Shown piece by piece: positions 53,155 through 64,000 of a stretch of DNA of 64,000 nt (its first letter is position 1; the number at the start of each line of letters is the position of its first letter). Below the pieces are notes generated by a model. It saw only the letters and a list, made by a program, of their open reading frames with translations, was not told the DNA's origin and searched no databases. A program made the translations under genes and the position numbers. Source of the DNA: Yponomeuta sedellus (Eukaryota; Arthropoda; Insecta; Lepidoptera; Yponomeutidae); the NCBI GenBank assembly GCA_934045075.1, contig OW203725.1, positions 17,420,269 to 17,484,268 on the forward strand. Direction: 5' to 3'.

Positions 53155-53330
53155 GGACAACGGCAAAATAATTACTAAAATATTTTTTGCCGAGGGTAGT
53201 AAATGCTTTCAAAAAGAGCCTGTCACCTCAGTCATCCGAGACCACGGCACCTGGAAAAGTGCCAAAACGTCGGAAAAATGTAATAAACGAGTAAAATCCG
53301 TATAACAACAGTTTTGATTAAAATATGATC
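53155..53330 (+). mobile_element. solo terminal tail of the Penelope-like element
   Basis: Matches 700-860 closely: tttttgccgagggtagtaaa, the cacctcagtcatccg.gaccacggcacc block, a GGCAC/GTGCC mini-hairpin, aaacgt.ggaaa, aatgtaataaacgag and aatccgtata. No coding part is attached. Confidence 0.75.
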
Positions 53331-54896
53331 TTTTTTTCAAAAATATTTGTAAATTAACAGGTAGTTAGAGTGCTTTAATTTTCGCTCTCAGCACCGCTCG
53401 CAAACTCTAGGATTTATGCAAATTCAATCGAAAAATTTTACTGACTTTCACTATTCCTCCTTCTTCGTTAGTCTTTTTTTGAAGTCGATTTATCTAATTT
53501 TGCATTTTCAGCTTATGCAAGTTATTATTTGGGGATATTAACCCCATACTATCGGTAAAGGCGAAAATATTATCAATATTAAGCATTGATAATACTACCA
53601 TAATAAGGCCGCCAATTGTAGTGTACTATGTTATTATTTAAGTCTCTTATGTAATTCTTGGTGAACATGGGATAAAGAATATTCTGTCAATTTCTATATA
53701 ATATTGCATACATGTCAATGTTTTTCAAGTAGTTTAGATGACTGTTAGTACTCAATTAGACAATAATGGCTGAATGGAATTACATGAATCTTGTACAGAT
53801 AGACAAAGTTCTGAATTGAGACAAAGGCTACTTGATATCCCGCCAACGCGGTCTGAACTAATTCCGCGCAGACGAAGTCGCGGGCATCAGCTAATTTACC
53901 ATATTGGCATTGGCAAGAAGTTCGTGTACCCATGAAAGGGTTAATTCGATCGTGAGCTCACATCACCATTCACATCACACTCACTTGTGCGTGACGTTTA
54001 ATTCGTATTCAGAAGCAAAATACCCACAAGTGATGTTGCCATGGGATACCTATTAGGGATGGAACACCAATGTTTGTCAGTCGAAAAGTCACATGTCACA
54101 TTATTATTTTGTTCAGCTTAATAATCTAAACGCTCCCAAAATATTTCTTACAAATAAATCGTTCTGCTTCATTTTTATAAAGTCTAAGCTATTTCGAGTT
54201 TACGTCTTATGTAAGAGTGGAAAAAATATCTTATATTGTTCACCTAAGAGTACCCACCGGCGAAGCTTTCTTCTTCTACAATAAAGGTAACCGCAAAAAT
54301 GTATTTTAAATATTTACCAAGACATTGGTTTAAATTTATCACACATATGGATGATTAATAAATTGTGTAGGTAGTACAAAATGCTTGAAATACGTTGTAA
54401 CAAATTTTACATTGCGTGTCATATAACCTTCCCTGCTTAAAAAAATCACGAAATTTTATTCCAGTTTGAAGCTCAATCAGGTATTTGAAGGCTCCTGACA
54501 CCAACATACTCAGGTGCTCCATCAGAAGTAATGATCGCTATTGAGATATGTGCGGAAATGTATTTGGGACAATATGGCACGGTTAGCTCTACATTAATTT
54601 TGCACGATCTACATAAAGGGGATCTGAGAAAACCACAAAATCTGCAACGGTTGTTTCTTTATTTGGACAAAAACTTTGGCCAAGATTTTGAAACCTTTTA
54701 TGAAAGAAACAGAAGGGATATTTAAAAAAAAACCATAAGGTTAGTACTCGTAGTAACGAAGAACCTCGCCTCAGCAAACGTGATTTGGTACATTAATTCT
54801 TGACCCTGCCATCAAAATGACATCTTGCAATCAAGATGAAACTAGTAGAAATACTAGTTTCCTATTGATATTAAAGTAATAACATTCTTAGATTTT
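53331..54896. other. nothing firm
   Basis: 53600-53640 (aataaggccgccaattgtag) resembles a LINE 3' end. aaactagtagaaatactagttt at 54839 is a small palindrome. No gene. Confidence 0.4.
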
Positions 54897-54970
54897 AAAA
54901 ACCTATTTAGAGGCTAAAAATTCCACCCATGCCGGGATTCGAACCCGCGACCTCTGGCTATGCGTGCCAA
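54897..54970 (-). mobile_element. SINE A, tail and box B only
   Basis: aacctatttagaggctaaaaa, ggattcgaacccgcgacctc, ending at tgcgtgccaa. Confidence 0.85.
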
Positions 54971-55540
54971 ATTGTTTTTAGATTGTTCTACAAATGTTTT
55001 TATTTTAATGATGAGTCCTTGATGTTGTATTGGTAAACACATTTTGCGCAATAAATAAATGGTAGTTATCTTATCATCCATAAATCTTTTCCAGACTCCT
55101 GATGCCGACTGAAATATTTCAAGGATTGCTACTTCATTGAGAGATGTCTCACATGATAGCCATGTGTTTAGCAAAAACCCTTTAAGGCACCATCTCATCA
55201 ATGTGCTGAGCTCTGGAAAGAGCGAGGCCTCACTGGGTAAACAATTAGCTAAATCTATTGCAATTTAGATATTTTGACAGCCTATACTTTTATTGTACTA
55301 CTTTTGAATTAAATCTGTATTTTCTAGGTGACTCACGCTATACTCCGAGAAAGCATAGATAATGACAACTCTGGTTGAGGATACTCCAGCCCTCGGTAGA
55401 AGAATTAAACTAAAAAGCAATGCATAGCATGTAACAGTTCTTGATGACCCCCAAGGAATGGTCCCCACCATTCCCTAGATGTTAATAATCGAGAATTACA
55501 AAAAGAAATGCAGATTGTGCATCATCTCGAGATATATAAA

Positions 55541-55989
55541 AAAAAAATATTTAAAAAAATAAAAGAACCCGACTGCAGTGATAAATCAACTGAAAGGGAA
55601 AAAATAAGATAATTTTATTATCAAATGCTAATGTCGAATCAGAAGAGTTCATGCTGCTTTACTTGAGGGACCAAATAATATAACTTTATAAGCATTATTT
55701 GCTCAAACTGTTGCAATTATTATTTTATATAAAATGATGCAGTCGGGACCCATTACTGTTTGTTTAAAGTCCTCTAATGGGTCCCGACTGCATCATTTTA
55801 TATAAAATAATAAATGCAACAGTTTGAGCAAATAATGCTTATAAAGTTATATTATTTGGTCCCTCAAGTAAAGCAGCATGAACTCTTCTGATTCGACATT
55901 AGCATTTGATAATAAAATTATCTTATTTTTTCCCTTTCAGTTGATTTATCACTGCAGTCGGGTTCTTTTATTTTTTTAAATATTTTTTT
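55541..55989. repeat. near-perfect palindrome, about 215-bp arms, 19-bp loop
   Basis: Left arm 55541-55755, loop 55756-55774, right arm 55775-55989. Reading outward from the loop, the arms match base for base except one mismatch that I found (ttgcaattatt / aataaatgcaa). CCCGACTGCA sits both near the outer ends and near the centre of each arm, suggesting mobile-element termini. Confidence 0.93.
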
Positions 55990-56395
55990 TATTTTTGACC
56001 TTTTAGTGACTCAGTAAAACGATAAAATTTAAAAGTCCATCTGTTCTGTTTACATGCTTTAAATCGTTATATTATTTTATTTCCTAAATGAATTTTAGTT
56101 TATTGCTTTATTTTCTTTTGTTCGACAATGGACATGTCTCGGCAAATCATAAATATTTTTACTGATATACTTGTTTGATATAGTCATAGGTACCACCTGC
56201 CTGCATTAAAAATTTATGTCGTACGATATTTTTTAGCTAGTATAATGAATATGGTTTAATGGTGTTAAACTATCTAGAATATTTGCAAAGGAAACGACAG
56301 ATTTTTTTCTTTATTATCCTTACATAAATTGTCTGTTTTTTATGTAGCCTAAAAACGCTCCACTGCACCTAGTTATTTAATGTTAACGATTGTAG
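55990..56395. other. AT-rich, nothing recognised
   Basis: No gene or repeat signal. Confidence 0.4.
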
Positions 56396-56850
56396 GTGGG
56401 GACTGGAATAGTCACGAATTATTTCTTCGACCTGAACGGCGCTCAGCTTTCGACATCTCCAGAGTAGAATTCTTCGTGCTTGCATTGCTGGGCCCAGTCT
56501 TCGGTCTCGCTAATTACTTAGAATAAGGACTTGTAAATGGGAACATAAATGGTCTGAGCCTTCAGCCGCGGCCTGTACAAAGGCGCGACAGGTTTCCTCC
56601 TAACAGCAACTTTAAGTAACTGTCGCGGCCTTCGACCGCGAATAGTCTCTCCATTTGGCATCAGCGTAAATAGAGCTCAGCATTTGGAATCGCCGTGGGA
56701 GTATTCCTCTAGCCCGCTTCACAGCCTTCGGCCGTGCCGCGACCTGTATTGAGCTCGGCCTTCAATCTCGTCGCGGCAAGTTTCCTCGCACCCGCATGAT
56801 GGGGCTCGGCCTTCGGCCTGGCGTAGTTATTTAGAGTTGTGGCATGGGCG
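56396..56850. repeat. GC-rich interspersed repeat with (GC)CTTCGGCC words
   Basis: Short palindromic words such as gccttcggccgtg, cttcgaccgcg, cttcggcctgg recur in an otherwise AT-rich stretch. No coding frame. A similar patch is at 57725-57835. Confidence 0.5.
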
Positions 56851-58900
56851 TGGAGACATACAAAATCTTGGTTTTCTGAATGCCAAAATATTACCGGTAT
56901 TAAAATGAAACTATAACAAATTCATCTTGAGGTGGCCCCCTAAAGCATTGAAAAATTTTACTGAATATTTAGGTGTAGCTAAGCAATCTTTGGTCTCACA
57001 AGTGAACAGGAAACCTAACACAAAATCATAATCTTATTTTCGGAGGAAACGAGATAAAATTCGTTAAGATGAATAGAGCTAGAATTTTTTAAAATTTCAT
57101 GGGTCCTACGATACGAGGTCACGGAGGATCCGTCTTCGGTTACCAGTGAGAGCGCTCAAATATTTTTTTATCATTTATTGTTTCTTCTTTGAACCCAGCT
57201 TGTCTGACTATGACCGCACAGGGGAAAAGGAGTTACATGCTACACTTAATATATTTTGTTCAGTTAGTTTTGGTGTAAGTGTCAGTAGGAAATTAATATC
57301 AGTGTTAAGAAATTAATTATTTTTTCTCAAACATGCTCGGAAATGTTTGTGTTATTACCATGAAATAAAGCCACAAAGTTTCTCTTTTATGGCTCCCGCC
57401 TCACTTTACTGGCCTAAGCCAGTAAAGTAAGTATGAAAATCCATTACCGTCCGCTGCTCTAACTTTTTAAATTTACTTACTAAAATTAAACTGACCAAGG
57501 AAAAATTACTTACAGCCAACCACCTACTAAGTTATGTAAGCATACTTGCAAGATTAAAAAAAGAAAACAATCTATGGTATTGGTTTTTGTGCGGTTAAAC
57601 ATGGTGCTCAAATATGTTATCGTATTAAAAATAAAAAAGGCGGCAAACTAAACTATTATTTCTTAATTACCTAGTAATTATTTTAATATTAATATTTCCT
57701 CGCATTGTTTGAGAAAAGCATTATACAATCCTCGGCCGGAACAGGGATTGCAGGACTCGTTCTAGACGGCCTCGTCTACGACTCGGCCGTCTATCCCAAA
57801 CTCGTCCAGCAATCCCTTACTTCTCGGCCTCTGCAGTAATGTATTATTACCCCCTATGAGGTTGATATTTCTTAAATTAATGAGGTAAACAAATGGCGTA
57901 GAAAGAAATACGTCTAGTGGCTAAAAGTGGTACTGTAGGACAGGGTTTCAGCAGACAAGAAGAGAAACGTTTCAGCACGACAGCACGTACTTAGGGATAT
58001 ATTTATTGAAGCAATATGAAACTTACTAAGGATTACGGATTAGTAACTGTACTACTCGCACCACAGCGCAAAGCGAGGTATACTACCTACGTCACTAGTC
58101 GTGCCAATTATTAGTGGACAGTCACAGTCAGTATTGGTCGAAGTGATTGGTCGAGTGCTCAATACTATCCAATTTTGTTTAATATTATGTAGGGCCTTTG
58201 GACAAAACCATACCGCAATTTAGAACACAAACAGCGTCATCTGTGGTTGGGTAGAGGAACTAATGCTACAGTACTTTAATTACTTACAAGTGAATATTAT
58301 TTGTGTTGCGTTTGTTCTCTATTAATGCTGATTTTATGTTAATCAACGACACCCGCAAAATTCTCTTTTAAATACTTTGCACGTGTTAGGCGTAGTTAAA
58401 CAAAATTATATTTTTTTAATTAAATGAATGATCTAGAAGGATCAAACCACTTTATAGGAATTATTTCTTTCCGCATTTGTACCGATTCTATAAATGGTTT
58501 GTTTACATGTAGACCAAAACTGAAATTATGTATACACATGTATTAGAAACAAATAAAATATAGCAGCGCCATCAAGTGGCTAAAAGTGGTACTTTATTGC
58601 TTAGAAGTAAATGTTATTTTTTGTTCCGTTGGTTCTCTATTAATGATGATTTTATGTAACCTACGTCATCCGCAAAATTCTGTTTTAAATATTACACACC
58701 TGTTAGGGGTAGTTCAATAAAATTAGTATTCGAATTCAATAAACTAAATATAACAGCGCCATCTAGTGGCTCCTAGCTGTACTTTAACGAATCTTCTTAA
58801 CGAATTTTATTTTTCGTCACAGTTCTGATCGCATAATTATGATTTTATATAGCCTATGACACCCGCGCAAGGATGCCGAATTGAATGATACCTTGTTTAA
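56851..58900. other. intergenic, duplicated words only
   Basis: agcgccatc.agtggc occurs at 58565 and 58754, each followed by a gtactttaat/cgttattttt-like run and a gatgattttatgtaa word: three imperfect direct copies between 58260 and 58870. No gene. Confidence 0.5.
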
Positions 58901-58949
58901 CAAAATCTGACCATTGGTTAAGGAGTTATGAGGGAACATAGAATCGGAC

Positions 58950-58953
58950 ATAC

Positions 58954-58984
<31 letters not shown>

Positions 58985-59075
58985 CGCACTAAACACATTA
59001 CCCTCCTTTTGGGCTTCGCTGCAGTCGGGTAATAAACACATTACCCTCCTTTTGGGCTTCGCTGCAGTCGGGTAA
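58950..59075. repeat. (CATA)n and duplicated 46-bp CCCGACTGCAG end
   Basis: acattaccctccttttgggc, ttcgctgcagtcgggtaa is present twice in tandem (58994 and 59038). The CCCGACTGCAG word is shared with the ends of the 55541 palindrome. Confidence 0.8.
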
Positions 59076-59388
59076 AAATAACGAAGCATTGTTTTTAATC
59101 TGTATTAGCAAAATGGTATTTTAGACCATACTCCATTAATCTAGACGGTGAATTTTAAAAATAATTATTAAGTTACTGTTACTTTAGAAATGCCACATAT
59201 TTTTACACGAAATATCTGGAAGATTTATTTAAATTGATTGATTTAAATTTGAAATAAATATTTTTCATGTAAATAAACAATAAAAAATGTAGTTTGTACA
59301 TTTATTAAATAAAACGAATTGATTATGTATTCAAATTATTTTTTTAAGTCACCAACATTATACTCATTAATTACCTGCAACAAGCAAG

Positions 59389-59505
59389 GATTTAATGACT
59401 ATTAATGTACTGTGGACAAGATTTAATGACTATTAATGTACTGTGGATTGTACCTACGTAGGTAGGTACAATCCACAGTACATTAATAGTCATTAAATCC
59501 ACACT
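59389..59505. repeat. hairpin with 30-bp direct repeat
   Basis: gatttaatgactattaatgt actgtgga occurs twice in a row and once inverted; the inverted pair brackets ttgtacctac.gtaggtaggtacaa. Confidence 0.9.
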
Positions 59506-59630
59506 GCATGTCGACCTTTACACGTATCATTCTGTACAGTTGGGTACAAATCGAAAATAGGTAGTACCTATATGGTAACACTATTATATGCCAATGAGAA
59601 AATTCTAATTTGGGCACAACCTCTATGATC

Positions 59631-59930
59631 TGAGGGCACAACTCTGTATTATAAGACCACCACCAACATGATACATTTTTGTTATTTATTTGGTCAAAGT
59701 AGTTTGTTATAAGTGTCATCTACAAAACAACATTTAAAATCATTACCATTATTTTATTATGCTAATGCATAGAATCTGAGGGCACAACCCTGTATTATAA
59801 TTTATAAGACCACCACTAACATGATACATCTTTGTTATTTATTTGGTCAAAGTAGTTTGTGATAAGTGTCATCTACAAAACAACATTTAAAATCATTACC
59901 ATTATTTTATTATGCTAATGCTTAGAAATA
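59631..59930. repeat. tandem duplication, about 145-bp unit
   Basis: tgagggcacaac.ctgtattataa to attttattatgctaatgc is repeated (59630-59768 and 59775-59924) with a short insertion (tttataa) and a few substitutions. Confidence 0.88.
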
Positions 59931-60118
59931 TTTAAACTATTAAGTGCCAATTCTTCTTTACTTGCTACTAGATTGAATTGTAAGCCAAGGTCGATAACAC
60001 TATCAGGCATCAAAAGTTATAATTCATTCTAGTAAAAGAACTAGTTTTAGCATAACGAAATAAACTTATTTAAAAACGTCTCTTTAAATATGAAACTATA
60101 AAAATATAGCTTAATATT

Positions 60119-60300
60119 TGACCCCCGAAAACCTCTTGACGACCATGCAAAAGGTCTCGGGTTCGAATCCCGGCTGGATACAAAAGGGTCTTGGATGTTT
60201 ACATGTTTGTGATATCGTTGTTTCTGGTTCCCACGACACAGGGTATCCGAGTGTGGGATCAGAAGCAGTGTATGTCCCTATATGTAAATGTTATGCTAAC
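60119..60300 (+). mobile_element. tRNA-derived SINE, family B
   Basis: gaccatgcaaaaggtctcggg, ttcgaatcccggctgg, then the same body as 17859 (ggtcttggatgtttacatg, cacagggtatccgagtgtgg). Confidence 0.82.
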
Positions 60301-60599
60301 CCATTATGACCTGAATTATTTTAGAGGCATAAAAAATTGTAATTTTCACATACATTGCTTTTGACGGCTCCCTTAGCTATTTGTAATAATTATTTATTTT
60401 ATATATCTTTTACTTTGTGAAAAAACAATGGGTGCCATATGGCACCGATCGGCAAATACGTAAGCAAAAATCCCTCTATTAGACATATATTAGCTTTTTA
60501 TTAGCGAACTATTTTTATAATCTATTTGTAAAATCATGAAGATTTTAAGTAATGTATGAATTAATAAATAAAAACAGCATTTAAGTAATTTATGTTAAA

Positions 60600-61310
60600 G
60601 GCATTTATGTACTAGTATACACACTTTTTTAGTTTTAAATGCGGACGCGAAATTGATAATTGATTGGAATTGATAACAGGATGCACAGAGCCCTACGTCA
60701 CATTTATTGCATTGCAGTCTTGTCTGTCTCTTGCACATCTCCAAAGCACATTTGCGACGAGATTCGCTGGGAACTAAGAAGTGATTCCGTAATGATCCGA
60801 CAGTATAGGAATTGCGATAAATGCTTTCAATTCTTCGGTGGATATTTTCGGTTCGGCGCAATTCAAAAAAGTTGCATACTTTTGCGGCTGGTTTGCTAAA
60901 AGGTTGTAGACACACAATCCAAAATATTAGTCCAGAAATTCAGTAGAAGACTTTTCTCGAAGGAAACTAAAATTTGCTTCGGGAAACATGGGTGGCTCCC
61001 GAAATAAATCAACGCAACGTCCGAGTAGATCCGGCTTCAGGTTGTATATTTGGTACCACCCGTACATTTTTGCGTTTTGTTATCGTGATTGGTGTGTTGA
61101 CAGAGGTGAAGACCCTAATACCACTTCACACCCAGCGTTGAATTGTCGACCTGTCACATCATTACAAAACCACCCCTTCTTCGTCGCCCGAATCTTGATC
61201 AGAGTCGATTGCGGGTTCTGAAGGTTCAATGTATAGCAACTGCGGCTCAAATTCCTTATCTTCTAGCAGGGCTAGTACCTCATGGAGTGTATAACCCCTA
61301 TCAAGACAAA
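60600..61310 (-). pseudogene. piggyBac-like element, internally deleted transposase
   Basis: 60612-60915 on the minus strand encodes SESRRKCALEMCKRQTRLQC, NKCDVGLCASCYQF, the Cys-rich C-terminal domain of piggyBac transposases. 61200-61310 reads GYTLHEVLALLEDKEFEP and IDSDQDSGDEEG, like their acidic N-terminus. The catalytic middle is missing and stops are present. Confidence 0.75.
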
Positions 61311-61558
61311 AAAAAACATTGTTAACCTACACAAAAACCAAACATAAACATTGCACACATTATTGGAATATACTACTTATCGGCCTAGGGCATCACCCGT
61401 AAATTTTGAGGTACGATAAAACAAACACGTAAACAAAACTAAATTATATTACAATATAATCTAGTCACACATGTATACAGGAATAAAACAAATTGCGTTT
61501 AAGTTATAGATTTCACGAAATATAAAAATTATGGCCCACTTAGGTACTTGAGATTGCA

Positions 61559-61728
61559 ACACATGATTATACTATTTTTATTTTTAATGCCCGTGCTAAG
61601 GACGAATTTAAAAACCTATTTAGAGGCTAAAAATTTCACCCATGCCGTGACTTGAACCCGCGACCTCTGGCTAACCACGTCAGCGCTCTTCCAACTGAGC
61701 TAATGGGCAACTACCCGGCATCACTATA
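61559..61728 (-). mobile_element. SINE A, 5'-truncated
   Basis: aacctatttagaggctaaaaa, degraded box B (tgacttgaacccgcgac), actgagctaatgggcaac. Confidence 0.85.
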
Positions 61729-62375
61729 TTTTTTTTTCTTACATTAACTTCTGTGGTTATTTCACACAAATATATACAATAATATACTTAAATAAAATAC
61801 AATTTATACTGATATTTCCAACCAGATTTTACACTATTTAATCCGGTACGATAGCAGTTGTGACTACCATACCTCAGCTCTCTTAGCGCTGCATGCCGCT
61901 CACACCGGGTACCGGCAGAATAACAGCGCTGAAGTTCTTCCTGAACTTTCAGCACATGCTGAGTCGGAGCCCATTCACATTTGCCACACCTACGTTGATC
62001 ACTTCCAGTCCAGTAGGTACATTGCCCAGGTACACTACAGTACCGTGTATGCCTTATTTTCTGTGTTTTTTTGCGTTTTATTTATGCTACTTTTTTGTTA
62101 TTGCTTTGTTCGTGTTGTGACTTGTATTTGGTTTTGTATTGCTTTGCTTTGTATACGTGTGTGTGTCTTATGTGAATAAATGTTGTATCTATATATCTAT
62201 CTAAAGTACAAAGTACTGCCAGAGGTCGTGGTTTTGTTTCTTTTTGGATTTCGCTGTACATTTGAACAAATACATAGCCTCAGTATCAGTGTATTTACAT
62301 CTTTGTCACCTAGCTGGTTTATCTAAACCTACTTCGTGATATCACAAACATAAGGCCACCCCGCTCGTAGCCTAG
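61729..62375. other. nothing recognised
   Basis: No gene or classified repeat; tgctttgctttg-like low complexity near 62100. Confidence 0.4.
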
Positions 62376-62589
62376 ACGAACCGAATGATTGGAATCAATT
62401 ACTTTGTATTAAGCTACAACAGGCGTAGTCAGGTGCTGGATGGGTGACCGTCTCGTGACTACCGCTTGTCATATTTTTTCCGAGCGCTTCCGTGCTTCGC
62501 AAGGCACGCTAAGGCGATGGCGCCGGCTATCGCGTAATGGAAGTCGTTAAGCCATGTCAGAGGCTTTAGTTAGTTTATTTTGTTGTTTC

Positions 62590-62962
62590 CGCACTCAGCC
62601 TCATAGTTGGGCCGTTGCGAGATCACTCCAGTCAGCCAATCTTTTTTCAGAAAGCCAGCAGTGCACCAGCACCAGCAGCTTTCCTGCTATCGATGTTCGT
62701 TGCACTTCCACGCTCTCACAGTGAACGGACACGTGGCGGGTCCTTCGTCTTCCTTGAGGCATCCTCGACATAACGGGATGTCGGTCAGTCCCATAGCGTG
62801 GAGGTGTTTATTCAGTGGTCAATGGAGCGTCATAAGTGCCACAGCTTTGCGCAGATCGCTGCATGTGAGGCGTTTCGATATTGTTAGTAGGGCCTCTCTG
62901 GTTTCTTTGCATTTTGTTTCCGTTTTCCATAGTTCAGCATGCTGGGTTTCTGTTTGCAACCT
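62590..62962 (-). mobile_element. LINE RNase H-region fragment
   Basis: Minus strand: SDLRKAVALMTLH, stop, PLNKHLHAMGLTDIPLCRG, CLKEDEGPATCPFTVRAW, the RNase H-like C-terminal part of R1/Jockey-type LINEs. A scrap of the same end is at 6894. Confidence 0.72.
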
Positions 62963-62999
62963 GAATGTCAGAGGCCTTATGGGCAGCTTGATAACTTAG

Positions 63000-63166
63000 G
63001 GCTCATGCAGACGAACGGCACGTGCCAACTGCAAGCGTCGACGGATGGCGTCAACTGCCGTCAACGGCATTCGACGGCAGTCGTTAGCGCGTCGACGGCA
63101 GCCGTCAACGTGTAAGCGGCAGCCGTTGACGTTTGTCGACGCTTGCAGTTGTCGCGTGCCGTTTTA
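63000..63166. mobile_element. MITE inserted in the 5S-SINE, about 165 bp
   Basis: aacggcacgtgccaactgca agcgtcgac against gtcgacgcttgcagttgtcg cgtgccgtt forms TIRs of about 29 bp; the interior is rich in gtcgacggca. Comparison with 33880 shows the pre-insertion sequence. Confidence 0.82.
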
Positions 63167-63292
63167 AGGCCCGCCTCTGTCTTATAATCCTCCATCAACC
63201 CAGACTTGGCCCCGTGGTGAAGTATGACCTAACCTTAAAAGATCCGTGCCCCAGCAGTGGGGACATACAAAGGGCGGATATCAAAAAAGGGC

Positions 63293-63510
63293 ACGCCTGT
63301 ATCCCAGAGGGGTGACCAGATGCAGGGACTGCCAGTTGCTTTTATACGATCCTGGTTAATTACTTTCACTTCATCGCCATTCATTAGTCGTTGCATGCCA
63401 GACGGTTTTGGGTACTTTTTATCCTGCCCTTTGCTATCACGTCCCCTATTCGATAAATTAGGGGTCGAAGTATATTCGCCTGGAGCGTTCCTTATCGGTC
63501 ATTCCACTCA
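63293..63510 (-). mobile_element. LINE 3' end (GMLRWFGHVER type)
   Basis: cctgtatcccagaggggtgac, gttgcatgccagacggttttg and ggtactttttatcctgccct match the minus-strand LINE at 32165. Confidence 0.75.
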
Positions 63511-63589
63511 CATTCGCCATTCCACCCACATTATATTTATTCTTTCTTACTTCATAATAATTATTGTTCTTAAAATATACAGCATATGA

Positions 63590-64000
63590 TATACATCCCA
63601 CTGTAGAGCACAGGTCTTCTTTCAGAAAGAATATAGGCTTGATCACCACGCGTGCCCACCTCAGATATGCGAACAGCGAGTTAGTCAGGTTTCTTTACGA
63701 TGTTATCTATCATTCACAGTAAGCGAGTGGTATTTCTACTTTAACTTCACAAATGTGCCTGAGTTACAAACCATTACTATAATAATACTGGTTTCAACAA
63801 AAAATTATGAGTTATCTTCTACATTATGGGATTCGATCGTGAGTTCACTTATAGGAGAGTAACTTTTGATTTTGACAGATGTAATCGAACTCATGTGCGA
63901 GTTCATGATCGAAGTGAGCTGCGAATCGAACCTTCAGAATACCATTTTCATTGACATTTGTAGTTCTCTTCACCGCCGTAGCGCCAGTGTAGAATTAAGT
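63590..64000. other. family D fragment, then unclassified
   Basis: 63600-63750 is the minus-strand family D/C tail (gtagagcacaggtcttctttc, accacgcgtgcccacctcag). 63830-63935 has mirrored words gattcgatcgtgagttcac / gaactcatg.gcgagttcatgatcg. No gene. Confidence 0.5.

Larger units (their letters stand above)
62376..63265 (+). mobile_element. 5S rRNA-derived SINE (family C) split by a LINE fragment and a MITE
   Basis: Head 62398-62470 (aagctacaacaggcgtagtc, aggtgctggatgggtgacc, gtgactaccgc) and body to about 62570, then a LINE piece, then gtcagaggccttatgggcag, cttgataactta at 62968, a MITE, and the tail aaggcccgcctctgtcttat, cagacttggccccgtggtg to 63265. The 33631 copy lacks both insertions. 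Confidence 0.8.

Overview
The window is nuclear DNA from an insect, almost certainly a moth or butterfly. It is AT-rich, has GT-AG introns, and is packed with RTE-type LINE 3' ends, tRNA-derived and 5S rRNA-derived SINEs, MITEs, a mariner, Penelope, gypsy and piggyBac remnants, and microsatellites of the kinds usual in Lepidoptera. No bacterial or organellar sequence and no CRISPR array was seen.

Two host genes are recognisable, arranged tail to tail. The plus-strand gene runs from 4773 to 41048. It is the 3' part of the FIP200 / RB1CC1 orthologue (Atg17 in Drosophila), the scaffold of the ULK1/Atg1 autophagy-initiation complex. Nineteen coding exons, every junction GT-AG and phase-consistent, give 1,169 codons: the helical middle, a long coiled coil, the C-terminal Claw domain, and about 150 residues beyond the Claw. 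The amino-terminal exons lie left of the window. The minus-strand gene, 49417 down to 46033, is glial cells missing (gcm), a GCM-domain zinc transcription factor of 445 codons in three coding exons. Its 3' end faces that of RB1CC1, and opposed poly(A) signals lie only about 30 bp apart near 44850-44880.

Region by region: 1-4772 is RB1CC1 intron holding a Penelope 3' end, LINE scraps, SINEs and a 1.29-kb mariner with both inverted repeats. 4773-41048 is RB1CC1 with introns full of repeats, including a four-unit head-to-tail SINE array (5291-6524), a microsatellite/minisatellite built from the end of an RB1CC1 exon (12498-12945) and a gypsy RT fragment. 41049-44870 is AT-rich sequence between the two gene ends. 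44870-49417 is gcm, whose last exon is followed by two further partial copies of itself. 49418-64000 has no recognisable host gene; it holds SINEs, MITEs, a near-perfect 215-bp-arm palindrome (55541-55989), a decayed piggyBac and nested LINE/SINE/MITE insertions.

The most unusual theme is local duplication of exon ends. It appears at least three times independently: RB1CC1 exon at 12311, RB1CC1 exon at 25771, and gcm terminal exon. In the two RB1CC1 cases the copied piece includes the splice donor. The SINE family also recurs as tail-outward inverted dimers and as a tandem array. All calls come from reading the sequence and remembered family motifs; no database search was run.
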